Origin: Chloroflexota bacterium
GTDB lineage: Bacteria; Chloroflexota; Anaerolineae; UBA4142
Direction: 5' to 3'
Assembly: GCA_023381515.1 (NCBI GenBank)
Contig: JAMCQI010000036.1
Coordinates: 1 to 64,000, forward strand
Length of the DNA: 64,000 bases
Below are positions 1 to 9,226 of the stretch, in pieces; positions within the stretch are counted from its first letter, which is position 1; the number at the start of each line of letters is the position of its first letter. The notes under the pieces are model-generated. The model made no database searches, had not been told where the DNA came from, and saw only the letters and a program-made list of their open reading frames with translations. The position numbers and the translations under genes are program-made.

Positions 1-558
1 GGTCGGCAGAGTAAGTTTCATCTCGTTAGGGAGCCGCTGCGCTCTTTGCGCAGGGGATAGGGAGAGTTTTGTCTCTCTCCAAGTGTGCCAAGTCACTCGT
101 TGGGTCTTGACAACCCAATCCATCTGTGCGCCCCCCCTTTAGCCGAAGATTAACAGCGATCGAAGCCCTGCTATAATGAGGCTAGTTGGGTCGGTAGAGC
201 CCCGATTCCAGGGGCGGCGCGGCGACCAAAATCACGCTCAAAAAGTTGCCGCCGAGCAACCGACGCCCGTCGCTCCTGCTATGATAAAAGAACGTAGTCG
301 GTGTTCCATATCCGACTACCTTTTTGCCCTCCCCGAAATGCCCAGCTCGTGTCCGCTAACCCTAGTCTCACCCTCACCGGGAAGAAATCGAGCCACCGAA
401 ACCCGAAGGCAAAACACAATCGAACGACAACATGATCAATTGCCTGAGAGGTTTTCCTGAGCTTCTCCCGGGTCGTGTCGTCCCATTTGTCCCAAGGAGA
501 TGCCAGCGGTTCCCCATACAAGACCGTTGGCCCGATTATCCCCATCTATGAATCGGCT
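1..558. other. Intergenic, no convincing gene
   Basis: I see no convincing gene here. Two small hairpins stand near the left edge: CTGCGC/GCGCAG at 37-53 and GGAGAG/CTCTCC at 61-80. A plausible plus-strand promoter lies at 150-177. The short open frames on either strand (for example 279-545 minus) match no family I recognise and have no ribosome binding site. The stretch lies downstream of the minus-strand LysR gene. Confidence 0.5.
150..177 (+). promoter_or_regulatory. Possible sigma70-type promoter
   Basis: TTAACA at 150-155 and a perfect TATAAT at 172-177 are separated by 16 bp. No protein gene follows on this strand for about 1.8 kb, so if it is active it would make a small or antisense RNA running towards the LysR gene. 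There is no further support. Confidence 0.3.
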
Positions 559-1455
559 CTACGATTTCACTCGAGATTCGATATGCTGTCGGGTACATAC
601 AATAAAATGCTTTGCGGCATCGGATAATTTAGCGCCCTTGAGGTAGCATAGGCTGACCTGCGAAATCACACTGGGCGAGACCTCCACAATGACCACTTTC
701 GGACTGGAGACATAGAGCGCTAACTGTTTCATTAGCAGAGCGACTCCCATTCCCTTGGTCACCAATTCGACCAGATTCTCGAACTTGTCATCGGCAAGGA
801 CCACATTCGGCTCAAACCCACATTTCTTGCAGGCATTTCTGAATAGCACGTTCAGAGCCTTGTGTTCTTCTGGCAAAAGAAGATCCTCCCTCGCAAGCAT
901 CCGCAGCGGAATCGTTTTGTGCTTGGCCAACGGGTTGGTGACCGGGAGCACCGCGACCATAGGATCGATCGTAAAGGGTATTCTGACGAGATCATTTTCC
1001 ACCTCCTCGACAAAACGAATAAAGGCAAGATCACATTTCTTTTGTCGGAGCATTCCCTTCAAGTCTTCTGAACCAGCCGGTGTTACACGGAGTGTCGACT
1101 GTGGACGGCTTTTCTTGAAATTGCCCAGGACCTGTGGGATATCGTATTGTGCCATAGCACGGATGGAACCCACGGTCAGAGTTTCTCGGTCGGCTGCTAG
1201 ATTACTCTCCAAGTCAGCGGTGTACTTGTCCTGAAGCTCGATGATCTGCTTCGCGTAGGGTAACAACAACTGACCGAACTTGGTGATCTCAACTTTTCGC
1301 GAAGTCCGATCAAAAAGACGAACACCCAATTCCGATTCGATATTTCTAAGATGCTTCGACACGGTCGATTGTGAGGAAAAAAGATGGTTGGCGGCTTCGA
1401 CAAAATTTCTGGTTTCCGCAAGAACCACAAAGTCCCGCAAGTAGTTGGTTTCCAT
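559..1455 (-). CDS. LysR-family transcriptional regulator
   Basis: 298 aa, normal LysR length. The N-terminal winged helix-turn-helix is clear (about residues 1-60: LRDFVVLAETRNFVEAA, then SSQSTVSKHLRNIE and LFDRTSRKVEIT). A two-lobe periplasmic-binding-protein-like effector domain follows from about residue 90. I chose ATG 1455 over the GTG nine bases upstream because AGGTGA lies just before it. The gene is divergent from the transporter and catabolic cluster that starts at 2014, the usual arrangement for a LysR activator and its target. The inducer cannot be read from the sequence; a substrate or intermediate of the downstream pathway is the natural guess. Confidence 0.9.
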   Translation of the reverse strand: METNYLRDFVVLAETRNFVEAANHLFSSQSTVSKHLRNIESELGVRLFDRTSRKVEITKFGQLLLPYAKQIIELQDKYTADLESNLAADRETLTVGSIRAMAQYDIPQVLGNFKKSRPQSTLRVTPAGSEDLKGMLRQKKCDLAFIRFVEEVENDLVRIPFTIDPMVAVLPVTNPLAKHKTIPLRMLAREDLLLPEEHKALNVLFRNACKKCGFEPNVVLADDKFENLVELVTKGMGVALLMKQLALYVSSPKVVIVEVSPSVISQVSLCYLKGAKLSDAAKHFIVCTRQHIESRVKS

Positions 1456-1476
1456 CCGTCTCACCTGCCCGTTCAG

Positions 1477-1524
1477 CTATTCCAAAGTGGAATAGATCAT
1501 ATCTAAAATCGAATCGCTTGTCAA
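1477..1524 (-). promoter_or_regulatory. LysR promoter with overlapping palindromic operator
   Basis: On the minus strand TTGACA (1524-1519) and TATGAT (1501-1496) are separated by exactly 17 bp. The start point would be near 1489, inside the perfect palindrome CTATTCCA-N3-TGGAATAG at 1477-1495. Its core fits the LysR T-N11-A rule (T1480, A1492). An operator over the start site predicts negative autoregulation, which is typical of this family. Confidence 0.7.
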
Positions 1525-2013
1525 AGATTGATGATTTATAATGTAGGATATCGAGACGTGACCGAGTTGAAAAACTTGGTTTACGAGCCTTGATTGTGCC
1601 TAGACCCTTCTTTCTTCGACTGGCCTCAACTTCTAGCACCTGCTCGATCCCATCCACACTGCAACAGGTGGAACACTGTTCCCAATGTCCGTAGAGCGGT
1701 TGAGCGACTCGACGGATCCGCGGCCAGGCGGTGTTTGCATGTCCATCCTGTTGCTTTCTGACACCTGATATCGAGTCATGTTTTTCCTGCAATAGTGGCT
1801 ACGTCCCACACCCATGCTGATTCAAGGATGAACTCTCCGCTAATGTTTCCTCGCCTGTGAGCGCGTGCTGTTTGGCAGCCTGACGGGCCCTGCCAGAGGA
1901 GGTGAAGACTCGCATAACCTGGCGTCTGTACGAACATCCGAGTTCGGTTGGGTTCGACAGCGGAAAGAAAGTATCTGCACCTTGATTCGCTCGTTACCAC
2001 AAGGAGGTATCCG
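1525..2013. other. Divergent intergenic region and importer leader
   Basis: This region separates the LysR promoter from the first gene of the catabolic cluster. No known riboswitch consensus or convincing plus-strand promoter was recognised. A strong ribosome binding site (AAGGAGG, 2001-2007) at the right edge fixes the start of the binding-protein gene. Open frames here are weak and match no family. Confidence 0.5.
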
Positions 2014-3150
2014 ATGTCTCTCAAGAAACTGACCCGCCGCGAGTTCCTGTGGCTGTCAGTCGTCTCCGCAACCGGCGCGATCGTTGCGAGTTGCTCGCCT
2101 ACCCCTGGTCCCACTACTGCTCCTCCCCCAGCGTCCACCGCCGCGCCCGCCATGCCAACCACTGCGCCGACGGCTGCCCCCGCCGCCAAGAACCTTGGCA
2201 AAGTGAGAATCAGCCATGCGCAAGTGGGCATCTTCCGCCTGCCCGTCTATGTCGCGCTGCAAAACGGCTACTTTAAAGATGAAGGCCTCGACGTCGAGAT
2301 TATTGATTCCAAGTCCGGGTCAGACGCGATGAAGATGCTTGCCGGAGGCGCGGTCGAATTCTCGACCGGTCAGCTCCTCGACGCGGCGAACCTGCAAAGA
2401 GAGGGTATTGATGTCAAGGGCATTGCTATTCTGACCAACCGGATGACCAACTCCATCATCGTGAAAAAGGCGCTGGCCGGCCAGATCAAGAGCTTTAGAG
2501 ACCTGACGGGACAGAACCACACAATCGGTATCACCAGCGTAGGCTCTGGCACCTGGCAATTTGCGGTCTACATGGCGCAAAAGGATGGGGTGAAGAAAGA
2601 AGACCTCAATCTTGTCTCCGTCGGAGCTGGAACCTCCGCAATTCAGGCGATGGAGGCCGGCAAGCTCGACGCGATGTCCATGGCTGACCCCGAAAACTAT
2701 GTGCCCGTCGCCGACGGCTACGCGGCGTTCCTGTACGATATGGCCGATGTGGCTCAGCACAAGAAGTATATCGGGGATACCTATCTCAACAACCAGATGA
2801 TGACCCGAGGCGACTATATCAAATCCAACCCCGAGATGGTTCAAGCGTTTGTCAACGCCATTCAACGAGCGATCGTTTGGGACACTGGCCGCGCACCCGA
2901 GCAGATCGCTCAAGTAATTATGGGTTATCAGGGTTGGCAGGGAACCGACCAGAAGGTGCTAATAGCCATGCTCAAGCGCGGCGCCAGCGGGAACCCCAAG
3001 ACGGCGCTCATCGAGAAAGACGCCTTCGACAATGCCATCAAGCTTCCGCTCGCCGTCGGCGCGATCAAAGAGACAATGCCATACGAGCAACTGGTTAACG
3101 TCGAATTTGCTCAGAACGCGATCAAGAAGTATCCTCCGGCAGGTTCATGA
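2014..3150 (+). CDS. ABC importer substrate-binding lipoprotein (NMT1/SsuA/TauA type)
   Basis: 378 aa. The N-terminus carries a twin-arginine-like TRREFL, a hydrophobic stretch and a lipobox ending at Cys27 (VASC), then a Pro/Thr/Ala linker to about residue 58, so this is an exported membrane-anchored lipoprotein. The body resembles the NMT1/SsuA family (VALQNGYFKDEGLDVEII, then GGAVEFSTGQ). Start ATG 2014 follows AAGGAGG at 2001-2007. An ATPase and a permease follow, giving a complete importer. The family binds sulfonates, nitrate, pyrimidine precursors or aromatic acids. The neighbouring catabolic genes suggest an organic acid, but the ligand is not readable. Confidence 0.88.
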   Translation: MSLKKLTRREFLWLSVVSATGAIVASCSPTPGPTTAPPPASTAAPAMPTTAPTAAPAAKNLGKVRISHAQVGIFRLPVYVALQNGYFKDEGLDVEIIDSKSGSDAMKMLAGGAVEFSTGQLLDAANLQREGIDVKGIAILTNRMTNSIIVKKALAGQIKSFRDLTGQNHTIGITSVGSGTWQFAVYMAQKDGVKKEDLNLVSVGAGTSAIQAMEAGKLDAMSMADPENYVPVADGYAAFLYDMADVAQHKKYIGDTYLNNQMMTRGDYIKSNPEMVQAFVNAIQRAIVWDTGRAPEQIAQVIMGYQGWQGTDQKVLIAMLKRGASGNPKTALIEKDAFDNAIKLPLAVGAIKETMPYEQLVNVEFAQNAIKKYPPAGS

Positions 3151-3296
3151 ACGAAGGCTAGATTGTGTGGTGGTCCGGTTGATATTGTTTGGCTGCCCGA
3201 CCCGCGCCTTGCCCCTGGCTCGCGCCGCGGGTGGCGCGGCGTCACCCGGACCACCGCAAATGCAAGGTCGGCAGGACCATCCCAAGAGAAGGAAGA

Positions 3297-4106
3297 ATGA
3301 TGGGTAACTCGAGCGAACCTGCGGTCAAGTTCGTCGGGCTTACGAAGAGTTTCGTCACCAGGGATGATACGATTGTACACACGCTCCAGGACGTCAGCTT
3401 CGAGGTGGCATCGGGCGAGTTCGTAGCGATCGTCGGTCCCAGCGGTTGCGGCAAGAGCACCACGCTCAACGTCCTGGCGGGCATCCTGCCGGCGACGCGC
3501 GGGCAAGCGCTGATCCGCGGTCGTCCGCTCGCCGAGGCGCGCCTCGACATCGGCTATGTGTTCCAGCAGGACACTGTGCTCCCCTGGAAGCGCGTCGAGG
3601 ACAACATCGCGACCGGTCTGGCTTTGCGCAAGGCGCCGGTCGCCGATCAACGACGTCGCGTGGCGGAGTTAATAGAAATCATGGGGTTGCGAGGCTTTGA
3701 ACACGCCTATCCGAACGAGCTTTCAGGTGGGATGCGCAAGCGCGTGGCGCTGGCGACCGTGCTGGCCTACAATCCATCCCTTCTGTTGATGGATGAGCCG
3801 TTCGGTGCCCTAGATGCCCAGACCCGTGTGGTGCTGCAGGAGGAACTGCTTCGTGTATGGGAACTCAACCGCAAGACCGTTCTCTTCGTCACTCACGATC
3901 TGTCGGAAGCGATTCTCCTGGCCGACCGAGTGATTGTGATGACCGCTCGTCCAGCCCGCGTCAAGAGTCAATACACGGTGGATTTGCCCCGGCCGCGAAG
4001 CGTAACCCAAGGCCGCCTCAATCCCCGCTTCGACGAACTGTTCTTCACGATCTGGAATGACTTGCGGGTTGAGATAACTCATCAGACGGGGGAAGAGATC
4101 GAATGA
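3297..4106 (+). CDS. ABC importer ATP-binding protein (SsuB/TauB type)
   Basis: 269 aa. It has Walker A GPSGCGKST (about residues 47-55), Q-loop VFQQD, signature LSGGMRKR, Walker B LLLMDEP and H-loop VTHD. These belong to the nitrate/sulfonate/taurine importer class. An ATG at 3297 or 3300 follows GAAGGAAG; the frame is open upstream but has no better signal. The stop overlaps the permease start by four bases, which indicates translational coupling. Confidence 0.92.
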   Translation: MMGNSSEPAVKFVGLTKSFVTRDDTIVHTLQDVSFEVASGEFVAIVGPSGCGKSTTLNVLAGILPATRGQALIRGRPLAEARLDIGYVFQQDTVLPWKRVEDNIATGLALRKAPVADQRRRVAELIEIMGLRGFEHAYPNELSGGMRKRVALATVLAYNPSLLLMDEPFGALDAQTRVVLQEELLRVWELNRKTVLFVTHDLSEAILLADRVIVMTARPARVKSQYTVDLPRPRSVTQGRLNPRFDELFFTIWNDLRVEITHQTGEEIE

Positions 4107-4951
4107 GTGTGAAAGCCCACGCGCTGCAACAGGCCCTGACCGCCGAAGATCAAGAGCTACTCCGGAAGCTGGCCGCCGAACGCCGCAGGGCTGCGCGCAC
4201 GAGGTTGCTGGACCGTATCGTGCTGATCGTGGTGCTGCTAGCCATCTGGGAGGGCATCGTGCGGGTTGGCTGGGTCCACCCATTCTTCATCAGTCAACCC
4301 TCACGCATCTTCGCGGATCTTGGCAAGCTCATCTTGACAGGCTATATCTTCCCGCATCTGGCTATCACGCTGTACGAGACGCTGGCAGGCTTGCTGCTGG
4401 GCCTCGTTCTCGGAATGGCCACTGGCCTGCTCTCTGCGATCTCGCGCCGGGTCGGGGATGCGATGGAGCCGATTCTGGTGGCGTTCAACTCTATGCCTCG
4501 TATCGCCATCGCTCCACTCTTCCTGATCTGGTTTGGGTTCGGGGTGGAATCCAAGATTGCGCTTGCCGCTATGGTCGTCTTCTTTATCATCTTCTTCAAC
4601 GTCTTTTCCGGCGTGCGCAGTGTTGAGCCCGCCTTAGTTAACAGCATTCGTACGATGGGCGGAACGAATCGTGACGTGATACGTTTGGTGATTCTCCCTA
4701 CGACCTATGCGTGGGTGTTTGCCGCGATGAAAACGAGCATCTCCATGGCCCTGGTCTCGGCGGTGGTTGGTGAGTTTGTCGGGTCAACGGCCGGCGTGGG
4801 GTGGATTATGACGCAAGCCAGCGGCGTGAACGACACCACTCGCCTCTTCTCTACAATGGTCGTTCTGGCGATTGTGGGCGCGCTGTTGTTTGTCGCGGTG
4901 CGTTGGATTGAAGATCGGATGCTGCGCTGGCGGTCGAGTGTGGAGTTATAG
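4103..4951 (+). CDS. ABC importer permease (SsuC/TauC type)
   Basis: 282 aa with about six membrane segments after a charged N-terminus of about 30 residues. The EAA-like cytoplasmic loop that contacts the ATPase is visible (NSIRTMGGTNRDVIRLVILP). It overlaps the ATPase gene by ATGA (4103-4106) and completes the importer that begins at 2014. Confidence 0.92.
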   Translation: MSVKAHALQQALTAEDQELLRKLAAERRRAARTRLLDRIVLIVVLLAIWEGIVRVGWVHPFFISQPSRIFADLGKLILTGYIFPHLAITLYETLAGLLLGLVLGMATGLLSAISRRVGDAMEPILVAFNSMPRIAIAPLFLIWFGFGVESKIALAAMVVFFIIFFNVFSGVRSVEPALVNSIRTMGGTNRDVIRLVILPTTYAWVFAAMKTSISMALVSAVVGEFVGSTAGVGWIMTQASGVNDTTRLFSTMVVLAIVGALLFVAVRWIEDRMLRWRSSVEL

Positions 4952-4961
4952 GGCAGCGGGT

Positions 4962-6332
4962 ATGACCCTGGTCGAGCAGCTCGGCAACTGGATAAACGAG
5001 TTTCGAGCCGGTGAGATTCCGCCCGACGTCGAATCTCAGGCAAGCTTGCTCATTTTGGACTCTGTTGGCTGCGCCCTGGCGGCAGTGCCTGAGAGCACTT
5101 CCCAGGCTACCATCCGCGCTGTGGAGCAACTGGGGGGTATCCCGGAATGTACGATCATCGGAACGAGCACGCACACCTCGGCAGCAAATGCCGTGCTCGC
5201 GAACGGCGCGCTCATCCGGACGCTTGATCTCAACGATCTATATTGGGGACCAGGGTCGGGCGGACATCCAAGCGACAACATCGCGGTGGGTTTGGCAGTG
5301 GGCGAGCAACAAGCCTCATCAGGTCGCGACGCGTTGACGGCAATCATCATGGGGTATGAACTTTATTGTCGCTTGCAAGACCTCGCACCTGAATCGAGTC
5401 CCTGGGATCACGTGACCGCGTCAAGCCTGGTCGCGCCCGCGGTTGCCGGGCGTCTCATGGGATTGACCACCGACCAGCTATCGCACGCCCTGGCTTTCAG
5501 TGTTGCTCACGGCAACACCTTGGAGGCTGTCCGGAGGGGGCAGCTTTCCACAGCCAAATCGCTTGCCAACGCGCTCGTCGCACACACGGGAGTAGTGGCG
5601 ACAGCACTTGCCGCCCAGGGACTCACGGGTCCATTGGGGGTACTGGAGGGACCTCGCGGGTTTGGTCATGTGGTTTTGGCCGGCGCGGACCTCAGCCAGC
5701 TCATTGCGCCAGTAGAGGGGCAGTACCGATTGATGTCCGTCAGCATCAAAGCGTATCCATGTATTGGCACTGCCCAGAGCGCAGTTGCCGCCGCACTGCA
5801 AGCCCGAGTTAGCTTCGAGGGCCCGATGAACCAGATAGACAGTGTAGAAGTTCGTATGGCCGACCTTCCTGAGGTGCGCGCCCAAGTCGGCGATGAAGAG
5901 CGGCGCCATCCGACCACCCGGGAGGCGGCGGATCACAGCTTCTACTACTTACTGGCCGTCTCGCTGCTGGATGGGGAGATGACGCCTCGCCAATTCGAAA
6001 ACCACCGCTGGCTCGATTCGTCGGTCAATGAACTGATGAACCGCATCTCAATACGCACCGATGCAAGCTTGAACATCTACACGCCCGGCAGCTTTCCATG
6101 CGTGTTGCGCGTGTCGACGCGCGATGGCAAGACGTGGCAAGTAGAGGTGCCATACCCGCCGGGCCACCCGCGCAACAGGATGAGCGCGGCCGACGTCGAG
6201 AAGAAGTTCGCCAGTTATACAGAAAAGATGCTCGACAAGCCACGGCGAGCGGCTATCATTCAGATGATAAAAGGTCTCCGAGATGCGCCCTCGCTGCGTC
6301 ATCTCATGCACCATCTGGAGGCACGCACTTGA
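4962..6332 (+). CDS. MmgE/PrpD family protein
   Basis: 456 aa, the full length of the family that includes 2-methylcitrate dehydratase and cis-aconitate decarboxylase. The helical N-terminal domain (LLILDSVGCALAA, then LANGALIRTLDLND) and the smaller C-terminal domain (VEVRMADLPEVR) are both present. I chose ATG 4962, ten bases after the permease stop. Most family members in such clusters are uncharacterised. A lyase or hydratase acting on a tricarboxylic or branched dicarboxylic acid is the likely chemistry. Its stop overlaps the next start. Confidence 0.85.
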   Translation: MTLVEQLGNWINEFRAGEIPPDVESQASLLILDSVGCALAAVPESTSQATIRAVEQLGGIPECTIIGTSTHTSAANAVLANGALIRTLDLNDLYWGPGSGGHPSDNIAVGLAVGEQQASSGRDALTAIIMGYELYCRLQDLAPESSPWDHVTASSLVAPAVAGRLMGLTTDQLSHALAFSVAHGNTLEAVRRGQLSTAKSLANALVAHTGVVATALAAQGLTGPLGVLEGPRGFGHVVLAGADLSQLIAPVEGQYRLMSVSIKAYPCIGTAQSAVAAALQARVSFEGPMNQIDSVEVRMADLPEVRAQVGDEERRHPTTREAADHSFYYLLAVSLLDGEMTPRQFENHRWLDSSVNELMNRISIRTDASLNIYTPGSFPCVLRVSTRDGKTWQVEVPYPPGHPRNRMSAADVEKKFASYTEKMLDKPRRAAIIQMIKGLRDAPSLRHLMHHLEART

Positions 6333-7801
6333 AAGCAAGCGGATCGCAATACGCTGAAGGGGTAGGGGGGCGGCTCGGAGCGGCTAAATCAGCTTCCTAC
6401 GAGCGGGCCGTCGGTCGGGTGGAGGGACGCGCCAATCCGTTCGTGGCTCGATATATGCTGGCGAGCGACCTGGCCTATGTCCTATCGGCCGGCGAATTGG
6501 GGCTGACGCCGAGGCCAGTGGTCCGGTCGCTGATTGTGCTACTGCTCGATCTGCTTGATAAGGCCGAAACACTTGACTATCGAGATGCGGCGACCGACAT
6601 CGTGGTGCAGCGCGAAGCCTGGGTTATAGAACAACTTGGGCCGGCGGTGGGCGGTTGGCTGCATCTCGGCCGTAGTCGAGGCGAGAGCATAAGAGCCTAC
6701 ATCCCCAGGCTCTTTTTCCGCCAGACGCTGCACGAAGAGCGTCTGGCCCTGATCACCCTCGCCAACACGCTGATCGGGAAAGCAGAGCCTGGCCTTGAAT
6801 GGCTTGCTCCTTCATTCCATCATCTGCAGCACGCCAGCATCACTACGCTCGGCGAGTATTTGCTCTCCTGGGTCAGTACGTTTCTCAGACACGTGGAGCG
6901 TCTCGAGCAGGCTGGCGAGCGGCTGGATTTTGGGCCGGCGAGCGAGACGAGCCGCCCGAACATCAAGGAGCTTAACGACCGAGTCTGCCGCCGGCTTGGC
7001 TTTAGACGACGAGGCCAGGCACGGCGCGAGGGAATCTGGTGCGAGGACCAGTTTTCCGAGCCGTTCTTCTTCCTGGTGCTCATCAGCGTTGACCTAGCGC
7101 GCCTGGCGGAGGACCTGCGACTGTGGATGACGCCCGAGTTCAGGTTCTTCGAGATCGCGGATCAGCACGCCTCGGGAAGCAGCAATCTACCTCAGAAGAA
7201 GAACCCGTTCGGTTTGGAAGCGGTCATTGGGGGCGCGGCGCTAGGCGCCGGGAGGCTGGCGGGCCAACTAGCCGCCAATGTAACGCCCTCTGATGAGTCC
7301 GATGCGCTCTTTCATGCCGGCAGCCTGTATCAGCACGCCAAGGATGTGACGGCCTGGACTAGTTTCATGGCTGACGTGATCGAGGAGGGTTCGTTCAATG
7401 CCGGGGAGCTACGCGAGAAGCTCGCGATGGGCTACGTCGGAGCAGGCGAGGCACGAGACATACTGGTCTACGATCACGGAGTCCCAAATCGTGCTGCCCA
7501 TCGAGCGCTCGGACTGTTGGTACGCGCAGAATCGGAGAACCAGCCCCCACCCAACATTAGCGCGTTCGTCAAGGAAGAGACGGGCCTGGATATCCAAGTT
7601 GACGCGGCGGAGCTAGACGCCGTCGTCAGGGCAGAGCGTATCCCGCCCACGGTGGTTGATCTGCCATTGATCAGGCAGCGCTATGAGGAACTCGCCAAGG
7701 ACGTCGAGATGGCGCAACGGGCAGTACCGTCGCTCAGCGCAACGGAGGCGGCCATTGCCAGTCTCGTTCGGGAGGCGAGAGCGTGGCTAAACGCCGATTG
7801 A
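6329..7801 (+). CDS. Argininosuccinate-lyase-like protein (fumarase/aspartase superfamily)
   Basis: 490 aa. The superfamily signature loop appears as GSSNLPQKKNP (from about residue 283), close to argininosuccinate lyase (GSSLMPQKKNP). The start is TTG 6329, which overlaps the previous stop (TTGA) and has CTGGAGG upstream. No other arginine gene is nearby, so arginine synthesis is unlikely. The superfamily cleaves C-N or C-O bonds to release fumarate, and C-N lyases acting on other aminosuccinate adducts are known. I infer a lyase acting on the imported substrate. Confidence 0.8.
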   Translation: MKASGSQYAEGVGGRLGAAKSASYERAVGRVEGRANPFVARYMLASDLAYVLSAGELGLTPRPVVRSLIVLLLDLLDKAETLDYRDAATDIVVQREAWVIEQLGPAVGGWLHLGRSRGESIRAYIPRLFFRQTLHEERLALITLANTLIGKAEPGLEWLAPSFHHLQHASITTLGEYLLSWVSTFLRHVERLEQAGERLDFGPASETSRPNIKELNDRVCRRLGFRRRGQARREGIWCEDQFSEPFFFLVLISVDLARLAEDLRLWMTPEFRFFEIADQHASGSSNLPQKKNPFGLEAVIGGAALGAGRLAGQLAANVTPSDESDALFHAGSLYQHAKDVTAWTSFMADVIEEGSFNAGELREKLAMGYVGAGEARDILVYDHGVPNRAAHRALGLLVRAESENQPPPNISAFVKEETGLDIQVDAAELDAVVRAERIPPTVVDLPLIRQRYEELAKDVEMAQRAVPSLSATEAAIASLVREARAWLNAD

Positions 7802-7893
7802 CGGGCGCTGGAGTAAGGTATGGCCTTTCTGTCAAAGAGACAAGCCCGGCCAAGGCCAGATTGGATAACAAATTCCGTTGAGGAGGCTGTATC

Positions 7894-9129
7894 GTGAAAC
7901 CCTGGGACATTGAGGGCAAGTGGTCGGTTTCTCACTTTTGTTACTCGGATAAGGTCCGCGCGACCATGCCGAACCTGCCCAAGAAGGTCGCCATCCGCGA
8001 TGTCACGTTCCGCGAGGGCGATGACAATGTGGGGTACCGAGTCAGCGTGGAAGACAAGATCAAAATGTTGCGCCACGCTGTGGGAATGGGCATCGAAGAA
8101 ATCGATACCGGCGGCCCATCGATGCATCAACATCAGTACGAATTCGCCAAGGCCGTCAAGGCGTCTGGCATCAAAGTCCGTGCGACCGGCCGCTTCTTTG
8201 CCAATAACACCAAGGACTATAAGCGGGATGTGGATATCTGCCTCGAAGCTGGCAGCACCAACTTCCGCATTATCTTGATGTACCTGAACGAAAAGACCCT
8301 GTTGGAACAACTCAAGGCCTTCCCGGGTATGGTGGAATACATCCACAGTTGCGGCAAAGAGATCTGCATGGGCATGTCGGATATCACCCGCGCCAGCATG
8401 GACCTGATTACAAAGGTTTACGCCGAGTCCCTTGCCTGCGGCGTGGATAAAGTAGGGATCTTTGATACCTTTGGCGTCGGCTCGCCCGCCGTCCTCAAGT
8501 ATCTGGCGGAGAAAATAAAGGCGATGTGTCCGCCAGAGATGAAGATCATGGTCCACATGCACAATACCTTTGGCATGGCGGTCGCCAACAGCCTAGCCTG
8601 CGTGGAAGGCGGCTGCACCGAGCTGGACGGTGTCATCAACGGCTACGGCGACGAGGCGGGGAATGCCTCCCTAGAGGAGATGGCGGTCGGTCTGGAAGCT
8701 CTGTACGGTATCGACACGGGTCTCAAGCTGGATATGCTGAAAGCGTATTCTGACATGGCCGTTGAGTATGGTAAGGTGCGCATCCAGCCCCACAAGGCCA
8801 TCGTAGGCGAGAATGCGTTCCTGCGTCCGATGTATGTCTGGGCAGGCATCGATATGGCGAAAGAGTCCTGGATGCTCCACGAGTCACTCAGTCCCCACTT
8901 GGTGGGTACCGAATCAACGGTGGTCTTTGGTCCGGAGGGCAGCCTGGACGACGCCCCCATCGAGCTCAAGTTCAAGCAACTCGGCATCCCCTACACCGCG
9001 GCCGATTTTATCAAGGTCCGCAACGCCGTGAATGAATGCCTGAAAGAGGAGCGGGTCTACCGGTCACCGCGCCCTTATGTCAGCGAAGCAGAGTTTGAAG
9101 TCATCATGAAAAAGGTGATGGGCGTCTAG
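7894..9129 (+). CDS. HMGL-like (DRE-TIM) aldolase/lyase
   Basis: 411 aa. A TIM-barrel metallolyase of the HMG-CoA lyase / isopropylmalate synthase / 4-hydroxy-2-oxovalerate aldolase superfamily. The catalytic RD pair is at R35-D36 (RDVTFREGD) and the metal-binding His pair at H221 and H223 (HMHNTFG). NGYGDEAGNASLEE matches the strand that normally follows. GTG 7894 has AGGAGG at 7881-7886. It could cleave a 3-hydroxyacid or make one by aldol addition; the exact substrate is not readable. Confidence 0.82.
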   Translation: MKPWDIEGKWSVSHFCYSDKVRATMPNLPKKVAIRDVTFREGDDNVGYRVSVEDKIKMLRHAVGMGIEEIDTGGPSMHQHQYEFAKAVKASGIKVRATGRFFANNTKDYKRDVDICLEAGSTNFRIILMYLNEKTLLEQLKAFPGMVEYIHSCGKEICMGMSDITRASMDLITKVYAESLACGVDKVGIFDTFGVGSPAVLKYLAEKIKAMCPPEMKIMVHMHNTFGMAVANSLACVEGGCTELDGVINGYGDEAGNASLEEMAVGLEALYGIDTGLKLDMLKAYSDMAVEYGKVRIQPHKAIVGENAFLRPMYVWAGIDMAKESWMLHESLSPHLVGTESTVVFGPEGSLDDAPIELKFKQLGIPYTAADFIKVRNAVNECLKEERVYRSPRPYVSEAEFEVIMKKVMGV

Positions 9130-9170
9130 TTGTCGGACTCGCAAGACGAGAAAGAGAGCAAGTGCTGCGC

Positions 9171-9207
9171 TGCGTCTCTCCCCCTGTGCCTCCGGGGGAG
9201 GGACGCA
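9171..9207. other. 14-bp intergenic hairpin
   Basis: Fourteen bases at 9171-9184 pair with 9194-9207 (one G-T pair) around a nine-base loop. No T-run follows, so it is not an ordinary terminator. It stands between the aldolase gene and the first CapA-like gene and could act in mRNA processing or stability. Confidence 0.5.
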
Positions 9208-9226
9208 ATGGGAGAGGATAAGGATC

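Noticed and set aside
1776..2231. 151-codon minus-strand frame over the importer leader
   Set aside because: Low-complexity Gly/Ala/Val translation caused by the Pro/Thr/Ala linker codons of the lipoprotein on the other strand.
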